A stretch of DNA of 64,000 nucleotides from Haloarcula marismortui ATCC 43049 (GCF_000011085.1 NC_006393.1:1-64000), one strand, 5' to 3'. Positions 41,930 through 51,482 are shown, counted from the first letter of the stretch. The notes: generated by a model not told the origin, from the letters alone. Numbers and translations are program-made.

Positions 41930-42172
41930 AGTTGGAGAGCGACTTGACCCTTACTGGCGACGTGGCCCCAGCAGGGATGTGACCCCTGCAACAACGGACT
42001 CAGACCGCTTTCATGGAACAACGAGAGATTTCACGAATTCGGGCTGTGCCAGCGGTTGAATCCTCAACGTAAACACGCACGTTGCAGATGATAGACGCAT
42101 TGTCAAATACCCAGTGCACACAAACCGACAATCACAGACAGCAACACGGTCTAAGCTGTCACCGCGTGAAAA

Positions 42173-42589
42173 TCAGCGAGTGATTGTCACCGGAGCAGGT
42201 GCTTTCCGCATAACTTGCTCTGCAACGCTACCGACAAGCAACCGCTGAATACCATCGCGACCGTGGCTTCCCATTATCACTTGATCTATATCTTCATTTT
42301 TGACTGTTGCAATAATTGTCTCAACTGGGTCACCGACCACGACGCTAGTTCGAATTTTCTCGGGACTCATGAATTCGGCCTGCGCATCTTTTAAGAGTGA
42401 CTCTGCTTCTGCCTTAGCTTGTTTTTCCCAGCTTCCATCGTCATCACCACTGTAACCAGCGAATCCATCAGCAGGGTCGATAACAGTCAGAAGCGTAATG
42501 TTTGCATCAGGGAACACAGTTTGAGTGTATTTGACAGCTTCTTGTGCTGGTGCTGATCCGTCAACCGGAACGAGGATTGTTTCAATCAT
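42173..42589 (-). CDS. Universal stress protein (UspA family)
   Basis: 138 aa, full length. N-terminal MIETILVPVDGSAPAQEAVK with the conserved VPVDGS; C-terminal ATP-binding signature GSHGRDGIQRLLVGSVAEQV (G-2x-G-9x-G-S type). Overlaps the upstream truncated MMPL gene by 8 bases. The same overlap exists at 59615-59622, so MMPL and UspA were originally one operon. Confidence 0.93.
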   Translation of the reverse strand: MIETILVPVDGSAPAQEAVKYTQTVFPDANITLLTVIDPADGFAGYSGDDDGSWEKQAKAEAESLLKDAQAEFMSPEKIRTSVVVGDPVETIIATVKNEDIDQVIMGSHGRDGIQRLLVGSVAEQVMRKAPAPVTITR

Positions 42590-42881
42590 CGGCTTCTCTC
42601 ATATTCCTTTTCATTGGGAGATATTTATTTTCACGGGCTCTCTCGAGTGCGTCTGACAGGCGGCCAAGAATAATTAGTGTCGGTGGAAGAGTCGCAAGGG
42701 CAGCAACAAGAGTGAGGAAAATGACACCGGCAGTTAATGACCCAAAGTCAGCTAAAATTGGGAGCGGTGACAGAGTAAGTGCAGAGAATCCGAACACTGT
42801 CGTCAGTCCGGAGACAGTAATTGCCTTCCCAACACGTGATCCAGCAGTTTCGACTGCATTAAGTCTCAGTACTTCACGAAG
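42582..42881 (-). pseudogene. C-terminal fragment of an MMPL/RND transporter
   Basis: About 95 codons: LNAVETAGSRVGKAITVSGL, TTVFGFSALTLSPLPILADF and FLTLVAALATLPPTLIILGR match the end of the complete transporter at 59615 almost residue for residue. The 5' portion is replaced by repeat element copy C at about 42882. Confidence 0.82.
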
Positions 42882-43205
42882 CCGGTTAGTTGAGAGGTCT
42901 GCTTGCTGAAGGTGTGCCTAATACCTGGCGACGACCCGCCGCGGCGGGCGTCGCCTCTGGAAGTGGTCGTTTGAGGAGTTCATCAACATGCTGTGTCGGG
43001 CAGCGTGGACGGCCCTCGCGGTGCGTCGGGACGTCCCCGCAAACCGGCCACCGGACGACCGTTTCCACCGGTAATCACCGACCGAGGACACTGCCTTGTG
43101 AGTGGCAACGCTGCCGCGTCGGCGGCTCATCGCCGCCGACAGCGGCAGCTCCCCCTTCGATTAGCGTTCTTTGACCACTATCGGCGACTCAGTTCAACAG
43201 AACAG
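42882..43205. mobile_element. Repeat element family, copy C
   Basis: Aligns with copy D over the left GGTTAG...GTCTGCTTG region, a coding-like tract ending VPANRPPDDRFHR, and the GC-rich hairpin GCGTCGGCGG/CCGCCGAC. Right border uncertain. It interrupts the MMPL gene. Confidence 0.55.
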
Positions 43206-43385
43206 GTGACTCAGGTCAGGTTAACTGGCGATACTTTGTGAGGTACTGATTCTTCGCTCTCCTTGAGAAAGGACAACTATAGACCCCACAAGAGATCGAC
43301 GACCTTCTGTGGGAGAGCTACGGCGTCAACACAGCAGAAAATTCCGGCCCACAAAACATATACCAATCTCAAAAAAAGAGTACCT

Positions 43386-44960
43386 ATGAACTGGATAAGC
43401 CAGATTCCATCAATCCTATTTACTTTCTTGATCGTCACTTCGCTAGCAGTTGGCGGTGCTACCGGACACGTCCAGTCTGGGGCACAGGGTACGGTGGCTG
43501 ACTCTGAAATATTTGAAGAAGTAGGCGATATTGTAAAGATACCAGTTCGTGTCTCACCGCATGACACGGCAACAGTCAACATTTCTCGGAAGCAGTACTC
43601 AGCAGAGGTTACTGCAACTGATCAGGATGGTGACGGCCAGATCCAGATCCGAATCAATACATTTGAAACACAGACTTCAGGCAATCCGTCTGGGTATAGT
43701 GTCTCGTCTCCAGATCACTTGCGCGAAGTTTCTCAGCGGGGCGATAATGGGCTCACCGAGGGAGAGTATGATATAGCTGTCGACGGAAACGCACCCGACT
43801 CAACATTATCACTCAGTTCAGGTGTGTTCCAACCTGGCCAACTGCATACATTGCCTGCTAGTGAGAAAATAACCAAAACCAATGTTATCAGGAACGGGTC
43901 ACCTACTCCAAGCCAGATTGCTCGTGGTGACATATTAATCGCAGAGTTCGAAGCGGAAGGAATCATGGGCGTCGGTCGATTTGACGATCCGCCAGGAAAC
44001 AACGGAATCGTCGCAGTAGACAGTACTGTGGGGACGAAGACAGCTCATACAGTTCAGGTGCAAGGAGAGGGGGCTAATACATCATTTCGGGAGATGCGCA
44101 TTAGCTACGATAACGCGGCAAACGAGTTACCATCAGATCTTGTCAAATTAAATATAACCCACGCTGGTGTAGATTCAGATCAAGATGGGCAAATTGATCG
44201 ATCATTCATTTCATCAATCGTAAATGTAAATACGAACTCTGAGGGAATAATAAAAATCACAACTACCGACCAACAAACTGTGTCAGGGTCAGAAACTGTA
44301 CTCCTACGATATGAAAACGTTACAAATCCATCCAGACCTGGTGCTTACCCTGCAACTATCTCGCTCGGACCAAACCGAATCGACACAACAGTAGAGTATG
44401 GTCCAGCCGCAACAGGTAATCTTGGAAACGGATTAAATGTTAAAGCTAGCACAACTAGTTCAAATAGATTTGTCGCACCGCTGCCGTTCAAGTATTTCAC
44501 CTCACCAGATGATGACCGGTTGTATGTCGCAATGGATACCAGTGGGCTGAACAATGTAACTAGAGAGTCAATATCACTGAGGCTTTCCCAATCTCGAAAA
44601 GAAGGGCCCATAGCGGCAAAAAAGTCAGCAACGAATGCCACCCTTGTTGAACCGACTGCTAATATGGCGATAGCAAATGACCAGTGGCAGGCTGGATCAG
44701 AGCCACTGGAAATTACAGGTACCACGACCTTGGCTCCTAATACCGACATTTGGATCCGGGTTCGCTCAGGTACTGATGTTCCATCGCCTTGGATATATCA
44801 TTATCCCACATCTATTCAATCAAACAGAACTTTTGAGGCAGACATCACAGAAGACAGGATTGAGGCCAATGAGCCCGTTTACGTTAGTACGGTAACAAGA
44901 ACTGGCCCAGTCGGTCCGGAGGAGATAGTTAACGTGACAAACAGGACTGAGCAAAATTAG
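43386..44960 (+). CDS. Exported surface protein (BGTF/DUF7827-like)
   Basis: 524 aa from ATG 43386 (MNWISQIPSILFTFLIVTSL); an in-frame start at 43263 lies in non-coding-like sequence. Signal peptide, then repeated beta-rich domains with the phrase GDIVKIPVRVSPHDTATVNI and many N-x-S/T glycosylation sites. This resembles haloarchaeal surface proteins with DUF7827/BGTF domains. No C-terminal anchor is visible, so it may be secreted or truncated. AT-richer than the backbone. Confidence 0.75.
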   Translation: MNWISQIPSILFTFLIVTSLAVGGATGHVQSGAQGTVADSEIFEEVGDIVKIPVRVSPHDTATVNISRKQYSAEVTATDQDGDGQIQIRINTFETQTSGNPSGYSVSSPDHLREVSQRGDNGLTEGEYDIAVDGNAPDSTLSLSSGVFQPGQLHTLPASEKITKTNVIRNGSPTPSQIARGDILIAEFEAEGIMGVGRFDDPPGNNGIVAVDSTVGTKTAHTVQVQGEGANTSFREMRISYDNAANELPSDLVKLNITHAGVDSDQDGQIDRSFISSIVNVNTNSEGIIKITTTDQQTVSGSETVLLRYENVTNPSRPGAYPATISLGPNRIDTTVEYGPAATGNLGNGLNVKASTTSSNRFVAPLPFKYFTSPDDDRLYVAMDTSGLNNVTRESISLRLSQSRKEGPIAAKKSATNATLVEPTANMAIANDQWQAGSEPLEITGTTTLAPNTDIWIRVRSGTDVPSPWIYHYPTSIQSNRTFEADITEDRIEANEPVYVSTVTRTGPVGPEEIVNVTNRTEQN

Positions 44961-45022
44961 ACATAGTAGCGGGTGTCATAGAGCGGTTACCACACCAAAG
45001 AGTAGGGTGATGCTGAGGTGGT

Positions 45023-45390
45023 ATGGACTCAGCGACCCTGCAGAATGAGCCTCCGGTAGAGTCGTTCTTCAATGTCGCAGAGACCGAGACGTTAGCGTTG
45101 TTTGAGTATCTCTCCTTCGAGTTTCCTGGCGAGTTCGACGTGTTCGCCCCGGCGAAGACGGGGCGAACACGAGAGCATAAACCACCAGAGATGCTGCGTG
45201 GGTTCCTGCACTGCTATTACCGTGATATCTGCGGAATTCGTCCTGCTGAGCGGGAGCTTCAGAACACGGTTGTCTGGCTAAGCTGTGTCTTCGATCGACC
45301 GCCGTCAAGAGACGCGGTCGATTGATTCCTTACTGACCTCGAACACGTCGTCGACGAAGTCTTTGACCACCTCGTCGAGCAGGCCGCCCG
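45023..45390 (+). pseudogene. IS4-type transposase, 5' part
   Basis: Nearly identical to the first 125 codons of the transposase at 10632-11624 (MDSATLQNEPPVESFFNVAE). A TGA replaces CGA at about 45325, after SRDAVD, so it was inactivated even apart from the IS630 insertion at 45391. Confidence 0.85.
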
Positions 45391-45435
45391 TAGTACCCAA
45401 GTGAAGTTATGGGGATAGCCTGAGAAGGTGTTGCA

Positions 45436-45735
45436 ATGAGCGGGGACCGACGCAAAGAGATCGTCCGCCATCTGAGTGAAGATGATCTCAATCGGTTGCT
45501 ATCGGAGGCGGACGATCCGAAGGTCGTCCGCCGTCTCACGTTCGTGAAAAATCTCTACAAGGGCGACAGCCTTGAGGAGGCAGCTGACCGCGTTGGCAAA
45601 TCTGAATCGACGGGTAGTCGGTGGGCACGTCGCTGGAACGAAGGTGGTCTTGGTCAATTAACGCCGAACTTCGGACGGACGTCCCCCGAAGCTCGGCGAA
45701 GACGAGCAGGAACAACTCTTGGAGATGCTCCGTGA
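45436..45735 (+). CDS. IS630 transposase, frame 1 (HTH part)
   Basis: 99 aa, N-terminal DNA-binding part (SLEEAADRVGKSESTGSRWA). Useful coding ends around FGRT near 45680; the catalytic part continues in the next frame as GRPPKLGEDEQEQLLEMLRD. A CCCCC run lies at the switch, so this is either a simple frameshift mutation or programmed frameshifting, which some IS630 relatives use. Confidence 0.75.
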   Translation: MSGDRRKEIVRHLSEDDLNRLLSEADDPKVVRRLTFVKNLYKGDSLEEAADRVGKSESTGSRWARRWNEGGLGQLTPNFGRTSPEARRRRAGTTLGDAP

Positions 45736-46537
45736 CGGCCAACCGTGGCAACCACAGGAAATCCAGCATCTCATCAACGACGAGTTCGGCGTTGAGTACC
45801 ATCCAGTCTACCTGGGTGAGTTTCTCAAGGATCTCGGATTGTCATACGCAATTCCACGGACAAAACGTCCGTCACGGCCAGATAATGCCGAAGAAATTCT
45901 CGACGAGCGCGTCAGCGACGCGCTCGCCGAGGATATTGAGGAACCACACAATAAACGCGAAGACGACGACGAGGAAGGCTGGGTCGTCGATGAGGATGTC
46001 TGCACAGATGGAGGCACTGTTGTCGGCTTTTTCGATGCATCGCATCCACAGCCGTACGATAACTCGCGCCGGTTGTGGTATGTCGATGATCCGCATCATG
46101 AACGACCGCTGGTGAAGATTTTCGAACCAGCGGTCGGCTTCTACGCACTCAACGGTGAGAGTGTGGTCAGTTTCCCAGAAGACCAGACGAAAGAACGGAT
46201 TTGTGAGTGTTTAGAGAGGATCCGCGAGCAGAATCCCGCAACGCGGATTCTGCTCGTTTTGGATAATCACTTCGCGCACACGTGCGAATTCACACGCAAG
46301 CGTGCCCATCAACTCGGAATTGATCTCGTTTTCTTACCGGTTGGATCCCCAGACCTCAACCCAATCGAGCAGGTCTGGAAGAGTCTGAAATGGGAAGCCT
46401 CTCCACTGATTGTCGAGAGCGCGAACAAGTTCCGCTCTCTCGTCTCAGAACTGTTCGAACAACTCACGTCTCGGCTGAGCTTCGCCAAATCATGGATCGA
46501 CGAATTCCTCAGCTCTCGCTTGCGGTTCTTCTCCTAA
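45719..46537 (+). CDS. IS630 transposase, frame 2 (DDE part)
   Basis: 272 aa. D in VVGFFDASHPQP, D in ILLVLDNHFAH, and E in LPVGSPDLNPIEQVWKSLKW form the DDE triad of IS630/Tc1-like enzymes. Can only make a full transposase when fused with the 45436 frame. Continues to the right terminal repeat. Confidence 0.82.
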   Translation: MEMLRDGQPWQPQEIQHLINDEFGVEYHPVYLGEFLKDLGLSYAIPRTKRPSRPDNAEEILDERVSDALAEDIEEPHNKREDDDEEGWVVDEDVCTDGGTVVGFFDASHPQPYDNSRRLWYVDDPHHERPLVKIFEPAVGFYALNGESVVSFPEDQTKERICECLERIREQNPATRILLVLDNHFAHTCEFTRKRAHQLGIDLVFLPVGSPDLNPIEQVWKSLKWEASPLIVESANKFRSLVSELFEQLTSRLSFAKSWIDEFLSSRLRFFS

Positions 46538-46543
46538 GTACTA

Positions 46544-46737
46544 CGGCGCGGCCTGCTCGACTTGACCTACTGCATCGATTCAACCAACGTGAGGCCGATG
46601 CCCGCTGACCAAGGTGCGTCGAAATGCTACGATCCAACCGATAAAGAGTACTACTACGGCTACGGCTGTACGATTGTTTCGACCGGACAAAAAATACCGA
46701 TTGCAGCGGAGTTCATCGAGGGCAAACAAGCGCCCAT
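46544..46737 (+). pseudogene. IS4-type transposase, middle part
   Basis: Resumes after IS630 with LLDLTYCIDSTNVRPMPADQ and ends at EFIEGKQAP, where it is replaced by the ISH8-like left end (CATCCGTCTTTAGCTAAGAG). The last third of the gene is missing. Confidence 0.82.
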
Positions 46738-47396
46738 CCGTCTTTAGCTAAGAGAGGAACCGCTGTATAGCAGTAGCTTATTGAGGCTTCTTTTTGAGAG
46801 GGATGAGGTGGCGATAGCTGTGTCCGACAGAGGCTCCTCATCGAGAATCATGCGTCGGCTCACTACACTGTTTCCTTCTGAGTTCCTCGAAGAGCACGCC
46901 GAGGAACTCGGCGTGGTCGAGCGTGACCGTAACCTCCAGATACCTGTCCTCGTATGGGCGCTCGTGTTCGGCTTCGCCGCCGGCGAGAGCCGAACACTCG
47001 CTGGGTTCAGACGCAGCTACAACTCTACAGCCGACGAGACGATCTCTCTCGGTGGATTCTATCAGCGGTTGACGCCGATGCTGGCGAAGTACCTCCGCGA
47101 CCTCGTCGAGCACGGCCTCGACGAGGTCGCTGTTCCCGATACTGTTGACGCTGATATCGGCCGATTCAGGGACGTTATGATCGCTGATGGAACGGTGTTT
47201 CGGTTGCACGAATTCCTCTCTGATGAGTTCCAAGCCCGGCACGAGGAGCAGACTGGAGCGAAGCTCCACCTGCTCCACAACGCCACCGACCAGACAATTG
47301 AACGGATCGATGTGACTGATGAGAAAACGCACGACAGCACGCTGTTCAAGACAGGATCGTGGCTGCAAGGACGGCTCGTTCTGTTCGATCGAGCGT
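46737..47396 (+). pseudogene. ISH8-like transposase, N-terminal half
   Basis: Left terminal repeat at 46737, then coding from ATG 46850 (MRRLTTLFPSEFLEEHAEEL) to LQGRLVLFDRA, about 180 codons, close to the copy at 35707. It is cut at 47397 by repeat element D. The C-terminal half is absent. Confidence 0.85.
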
Positions 47397-47783
47397 CAGT
47401 CGATCACATCGGGTTAGAGGAGGCGTCTGCTTGGATGCGGTGTAAAGCCTAGCGGCGCCCTGCCGTGGGGGGGCGCCGCCTCTTGCGGTGGTCGTTCACG
47501 GAGTTTTGCGAAATGACGCTTCGCGCAGTTTGGACAGCACTTGGTGTCCGCAGGTCTGTTCCAGCGAATCAACCACTTGACGACCGGTTCTTCCGGTAAC
47601 TGTCCATCGGGCCGGACAGCGGTCGTCAGTGGTGACACTGTCGCGTCGGCGGCAGTCCGCCGCCGACAGCGACGGTCCATCCCGAAAATCATGCTCACCA
47701 ACGGTTCGAAGATGCTTCACAGCTAGTTCGGTTTGGTTCACCGCCATCAAACGGGGTTACGCGGCTGTCAATGTGATCGACTG
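47397..47783. mobile_element. Repeat element family, copy D (387 bp)
   Basis: Perfect 13-bp ends CAGTCGATCACAT / ATGTGATCGACTG. Best-preserved member: contains a coding-like tract WSFTEFCEMTLRAVWTALGV ... VPANQPLDDRFFR, then a GC-rich hairpin CGGCGGCAGTCCGCCG. No intact gene, so it depends on enzymes supplied elsewhere. Copies A, B and C are at 13980, 41559 and 42882. Confidence 0.7.
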
Positions 47784-48100
47784 AGCTTGGAGTGCTGTGG
47801 GAGATCGGCCTTTTCGAGGCCAGCCTCTTCGAGAATATGTGGCATCTCGCTCAGCAGATCTAACGCCCCTCGGTATGGCTTCTCCAAGTAAACCCGGAGA
47901 GAATGGAGCGATACAACGGCGTAGTCGGCGAAGCCACCACCCCGTTGGGGGTGGCGACTTCGCTTCGGCCACCGACAGCATTTTTAGCTAACTGAACCGC
48001 CTTGCTCATGAAGCAGCAAATATTCGACATAGACTATCGGCTGTTTCTTTCTCCTTCCCACTAGCTCTGGCGGTCGAAGCCGGCGCTGTCTTTCAGTTAG
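47784..48100 (-). pseudogene. IS5-family transposase, N-terminal scrap
   Basis: Minus-strand similarity to the N-terminus and upstream end of the IS5 copy at 37619-38544 (KAVQLAKNAVGGRSEVATP; GGCGGTCGAAGCCGG upstream). Frameshifted and missing the catalytic domain. Confidence 0.65.
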
Positions 48101-48173
48101 GCGGTGCCATCATCTGAATCGTTCTATTGTAGTTATCATATAACAATACCAGTTGAGAATCTCTGAGAGGCTG

Positions 48174-48926
48174 ATGAGGAAAAAAATCATGATTGGTGTT
48201 GTCATAGTTGCTGTAGTAGGTGCTGGTACTGCAACCAGCACTGGAATCCCAGCATTGCAAGTGCCGAATCCGACTTCAGAGCCAACCCCAACACCAACAA
48301 CAAACTTAGAAACAACTCCGGACCCAACCCCAGAATCAACTCCGACAGCAACCCCAACCCCAGAATCAACTCCGACAGCAACCCCAACCCCAGAATCAAC
48401 TCCGACAGCAACCCCAACCCCAGAATCAACTCCGACAGCAACCCCAACCCCAGAATCAACTCCGACAGCAACCCCAACCCCAGAATCAACTCCGACACCA
48501 GCAGCAAACACAGTGGTTGTCGAAATTGGGGACTGGGGTGAGGCAGTACATAATGGTTCAGAGGTCCGGTTTCGAGTAACTAAGTATAGGATCACCGAAC
48601 TTATTGAAGAGAGTGATGGAGACGTAGAAACGCCATCGGAAGGTGATAAATTTGTAGTTGCCACTATTCAGATGGCGACGGATCCCGGAAATAACGTTAC
48701 TGTCGGACAAGAGCAATGGTCATTTACTGGACTTGCCGATAAGGAGCATAGCTCACATGAGGTGACTTTCGGCATCCGGAATGGGTTCCCTAATAAAACA
48801 GAGTTGCATGGAGATAATGTCCAAGGTACTATAGTTTGGGAAGTAAAATACCCAAACGATGCAGAGTTCAACATGGTACCTTATAACAACCAAACTGGGC
48901 AGGCAGGCCGTGTCGTCACGGACTAA
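48174..48926 (+). CDS. Thr/Pro-rich repeat protein with C-terminal DUF4352-like domain
   Basis: 250 aa from ATG 48174 (MRKKIMIGVVIVAVVGAGTA). N-terminal signal or anchor, then a stalk of 10-residue PTPESTPTAT repeats, then a globular domain of about 130 residues (VVVEIGDWGEAVHNGSEVRF ... VVATIQMATDPGNNVTVGQE) like DUF4352 immunoglobulin-type domains. Likely displayed on the cell surface and O-glycosylated on the stalk; role unknown. Confidence 0.78.
   Translation: MRKKIMIGVVIVAVVGAGTATSTGIPALQVPNPTSEPTPTPTTNLETTPDPTPESTPTATPTPESTPTATPTPESTPTATPTPESTPTATPTPESTPTATPTPESTPTPAANTVVVEIGDWGEAVHNGSEVRFRVTKYRITELIEESDGDVETPSEGDKFVVATIQMATDPGNNVTVGQEQWSFTGLADKEHSSHEVTFGIRNGFPNKTELHGDNVQGTIVWEVKYPNDAEFNMVPYNNQTGQAGRVVTD
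48331..48497 (+). repeat. Tandem 30-bp repeats, 5.5 copies
   Basis: Identical 30-base units begin at 48331, 48361, 48391, 48421, 48451 and 48481 (partial), encoding the PTPESTPTAT stalk. Perfect identity means recent slippage, so copy number is probably variable. Confidence 0.93.
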
Positions 48927-48939
48927 AATATTCGCCGAG

Positions 48940-49855
48940 CCTGTCATAAAATCCGACTCATAGCTTCTCACAGCCCGGACCGTTTCCTCGCTCGTAGCTG
49001 GTGATTGCTCGTGCATTTCGTGGCGTGTGGATAAAGGGTGAGAGTGTCCTGTCGTTTCCACCGAAGCCGAGCGAGCGCTTGATTGTCGAATACGAGGTTT
49101 CGGCCATCCGATGCTGAAAGTACCATTTTGACCGGATGGGGGCGTTATTCGCGGTGGCGTTCAGTGACGAGCCACGGTAATTCACGGGGTAGTCGATATC
49201 TAGTGCGGCAACCTCGCACTCAGTGTTCCAGTCTTGGAAACCGTTGTCAGCAGCGACGGAAAGCAGGTCGTCCGCGTTCTGGCGGACGACCTGCGGCCCG
49301 GTCTTGGTATCGTGTTGCCAGCGTGCCGAAATATGTACGTCAAGCACAGCAATCGATTCCACATCGGTCAATATCGTCACTTTCAGCGTCTGAACGCTGT
49401 TTCCGGAGCGTTGGCGGTAGTACGATGAAGAGATATGGCGGTCGAAGAACGTGCTATCAAGTGCTGCGTGACCGGACTGCGGGTGTTGCTGCAGCGCAGC
49501 AACGCCCGCCAGACCCACATTTCCACCCGGCCAAAGGACTTGTAGATAGTTGTGTAGTCCGGGAGTTTATTCTGATCAAGGTCAAGAAGCTCACGGAGTT
49601 CAGCCATGTATTCCAGCCGATTCGGCGTTTCACGGTAGCTGTGCTCTTCTTCGACCCGGAAACAGTGCAAGACGACGTGGACCCAGGGGCGAACCCGCCA
49701 CTGGCGGGCTCGCCCGCGTGCTTCCCTAACGCTTGTTTGGCTAGACGCCGACACTACTTAACGAAGTCGAGGATATCGATTTCCATGACAAAGTCGATTT
49801 TTTCGCCTTCGTCCTTCTACTCCGCTATATGGGCCGATTAGACTGCTATTCACCT
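48940..49855 (-). pseudogene. Chimeric IS remnant: IS5 transposase joined to an IS4-type end
   Basis: Minus-strand IS5 transposase from about 49783 (MEIDILDF, then an early stop) through GHAAL DSTFFDRHISSSYYRQ to KRSLG at about 49075, with a frameshift near 49480 (RALL/QQHPQ). From there the sequence matches the end of the 10611-type IS4 element (ITSYERGNGPG; GCCTGTCATAAAATCCG at 48940). The fusion created a new C-terminus. Right end GCTATTCAC near 49846 corresponds to the IS5 end at 4465. Confidence 0.72.
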
Positions 49856-49902
49856 ATGGAAACGCTGCTATCTGCACAAACCACCGTTTTCGACAAAATG
49901 TT

Positions 49903-51350
49903 GGTCGTGTCGCAAAGCCCTCTAGAGTTCAGTAGCAGCTGGCTCCCGTGAGGAACGGGTCGCCTCTGGTGTCCAACCTGAGAGGTGACCCATGCACGCC
50001 ACAATCGACGTGCGGTTGACCGTTAGCATCGACGACGACAAAACGATACCGCTGGCCACGCTGGCTGAGTTCATCACTGACCAGAACGTCGAGTCAGTTC
50101 TTCTCGAAGGACTGGTCGAGAGCCTCGACGCGAGCCGCGTCGAGGCGCTCTGTGGCGAAAAACATGCCAACGGCAACGGTCAACAACGATTCCAACGAGC
50201 TGGAACCGATACCCGCACAGCTGTCACAGCCGCCGGTGAGCACGAGTTCTCTCTCCACTACGTCGAGGATACTGACGCTGACCACGACGAAACCAGCTAC
50301 TTCCGGCCCGTCGAAGATGTTCTCAGCTTCGACGGGCAAAACCGCTACCAGCAGGACATAGCGGCCAAGAGTGTCGATCTCGCCACCTCGCTCAGCTATC
50401 GTGACACTGCTGACCACGGCGACGGCATCCTCTCGGAGATGCCGTCGCCGACCACCATCAACCGCCGCGCCAGAGAATACGGCAGCAAGCTCAAGCAGTT
50501 CCTTCCAGACTGTGTCGCTGATACAGAGGCTGACGCTGTTACTCCTGACGGCACGAAGTGCCACAGCCAAGACGACGACCGCTCGTACCACTCCGTCCAG
50601 GCCACGCTCGGCGAAGATACTGCCGAGGAGTCACGCTCCCTGCTGGATCTCTCGGCGAACGCTGAGTGGGACAAGACAGCAGCCGACCTCGATGACATCG
50701 GCGCAGTTACTGACGACGCGACGGTCGTCAGTGACGCTGATGACGGCATCGTTGCGGCTTTTACCGACGAACACAGCGATCACCAACTCGATCTCGTCCA
50801 CGTCGGCCGAACGCTCGACTACAACCTCTGGGACGACGGCGTGTTCTCCTTGGATCAGCGGAACGAGATCGTTTCGGAGGTGATCGACGAGGTGCTCCAT
50901 CTGAAGAACTCGGTCGCCAAACACCGTCCAGACGAGGAGTTCGCGGCGATCCGCGAGCGGATCGCGCGAACGACTGAGCGTATCGAGAAGACAGCGTGGC
51001 AGTTGGATCAGTACGGGTCAGAGAAGGCTGCGGGGTATCTTCGGCGGTGGCTGCCATCGATCGTGACGTTTGCCGAGCAGGCCGTCGAGGGGTTCGAGGT
51101 GCCGTGGACCTCGAACCCCGTCGAACGGTTGATGGGGGAGGTCAGCAAACGGTGCAAGAACCAGTGGATGCGCTGGACAACGGAGAGATTAGAGGCGATA
51201 CTCCAGCTTCGGCTGGTGAAGTACGCTGATCCAGAGTACTACCAATCGTTCCTCGACGAACTGCTCCAGCGATCGACCAAAACAGCAATGAGCTGTGACC
51301 TCTCAGTTGAGAGCACCAGAGGCAAACTCTAGACCGCTTTGCGACGCGAT
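49903..51350 (+). mobile_element. Intact ISH6 element, 1,448 bp
   Basis: Ends share GTCGCAAAGC and TCTAGAGTT in inverted order. The target CAAAATGTT is repeated at 49894-49902 and 51351-51359. Length and transposase sequence agree with ISH6. Intact and probably recent. Confidence 0.92.
49992..51332 (+). CDS. ISH6 transposase
   Basis: 446 aa starting MHATIDVRLTVSIDDDKTIP. Recognised by its typical blocks GEKHANGNGQQRFQRAGTDT, SFDGQNRYQQDIAAKSVDLA and KRCKNQWMRWTTERLEAILQ. Mutator-like DDE arrangement with VTPDGTKCHSQ and LDLVHVGRTLDYNLW. Specific to haloarchaea. Confidence 0.93.
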   Translation: MHATIDVRLTVSIDDDKTIPLATLAEFITDQNVESVLLEGLVESLDASRVEALCGEKHANGNGQQRFQRAGTDTRTAVTAAGEHEFSLHYVEDTDADHDETSYFRPVEDVLSFDGQNRYQQDIAAKSVDLATSLSYRDTADHGDGILSEMPSPTTINRRAREYGSKLKQFLPDCVADTEADAVTPDGTKCHSQDDDRSYHSVQATLGEDTAEESRSLLDLSANAEWDKTAADLDDIGAVTDDATVVSDADDGIVAAFTDEHSDHQLDLVHVGRTLDYNLWDDGVFSLDQRNEIVSEVIDEVLHLKNSVAKHRPDEEFAAIRERIARTTERIEKTAWQLDQYGSEKAAGYLRRWLPSIVTFAEQAVEGFEVPWTSNPVERLMGEVSKRCKNQWMRWTTERLEAILQLRLVKYADPEYYQSFLDELLQRSTKTAMSCDLSVESTRGKL

Positions 51351-51482
51351 CAAAATGTTTACGCTGTCCTGTGGTCTGGGGTTCTCATAGCCGACAGGCG
51401 GTCGATATCTTCAGGCGGTGTGGTCGCGGTAGGGCGATAGCTGTCACTCACGCTGGCCTCGACCGGCCACTGAGGGCCGTCT

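Larger units (their letters stand above)
45393..46541 (+). mobile_element. IS630-family element with TA target
   Basis: TA dinucleotides at 45391-45392 and 46542-46543 flank ends that share TAGTAC and GAAG blocks in inverted order. Carries the transposase in two frames. A decayed relative is at 51483-51787. Confidence 0.78.
44970..46737 (+). mobile_element. Broken copy of the 10.6-kb IS4-type element, split by IS630
   Basis: Starts with GGGTGTCATAGAG, the same end as at 10611. The transposase pieces lie at 45023-45390 and 46544-46737; an IS630 element sits between. The right end was removed where an ISH8-like copy begins at 46737. Confidence 0.82.

Noticed and set aside
48331-48497. CRISPR-like direct repeats
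   Set aside because: The 30-bp units are in frame and code for the PTPESTPTAT stalk without spacers.
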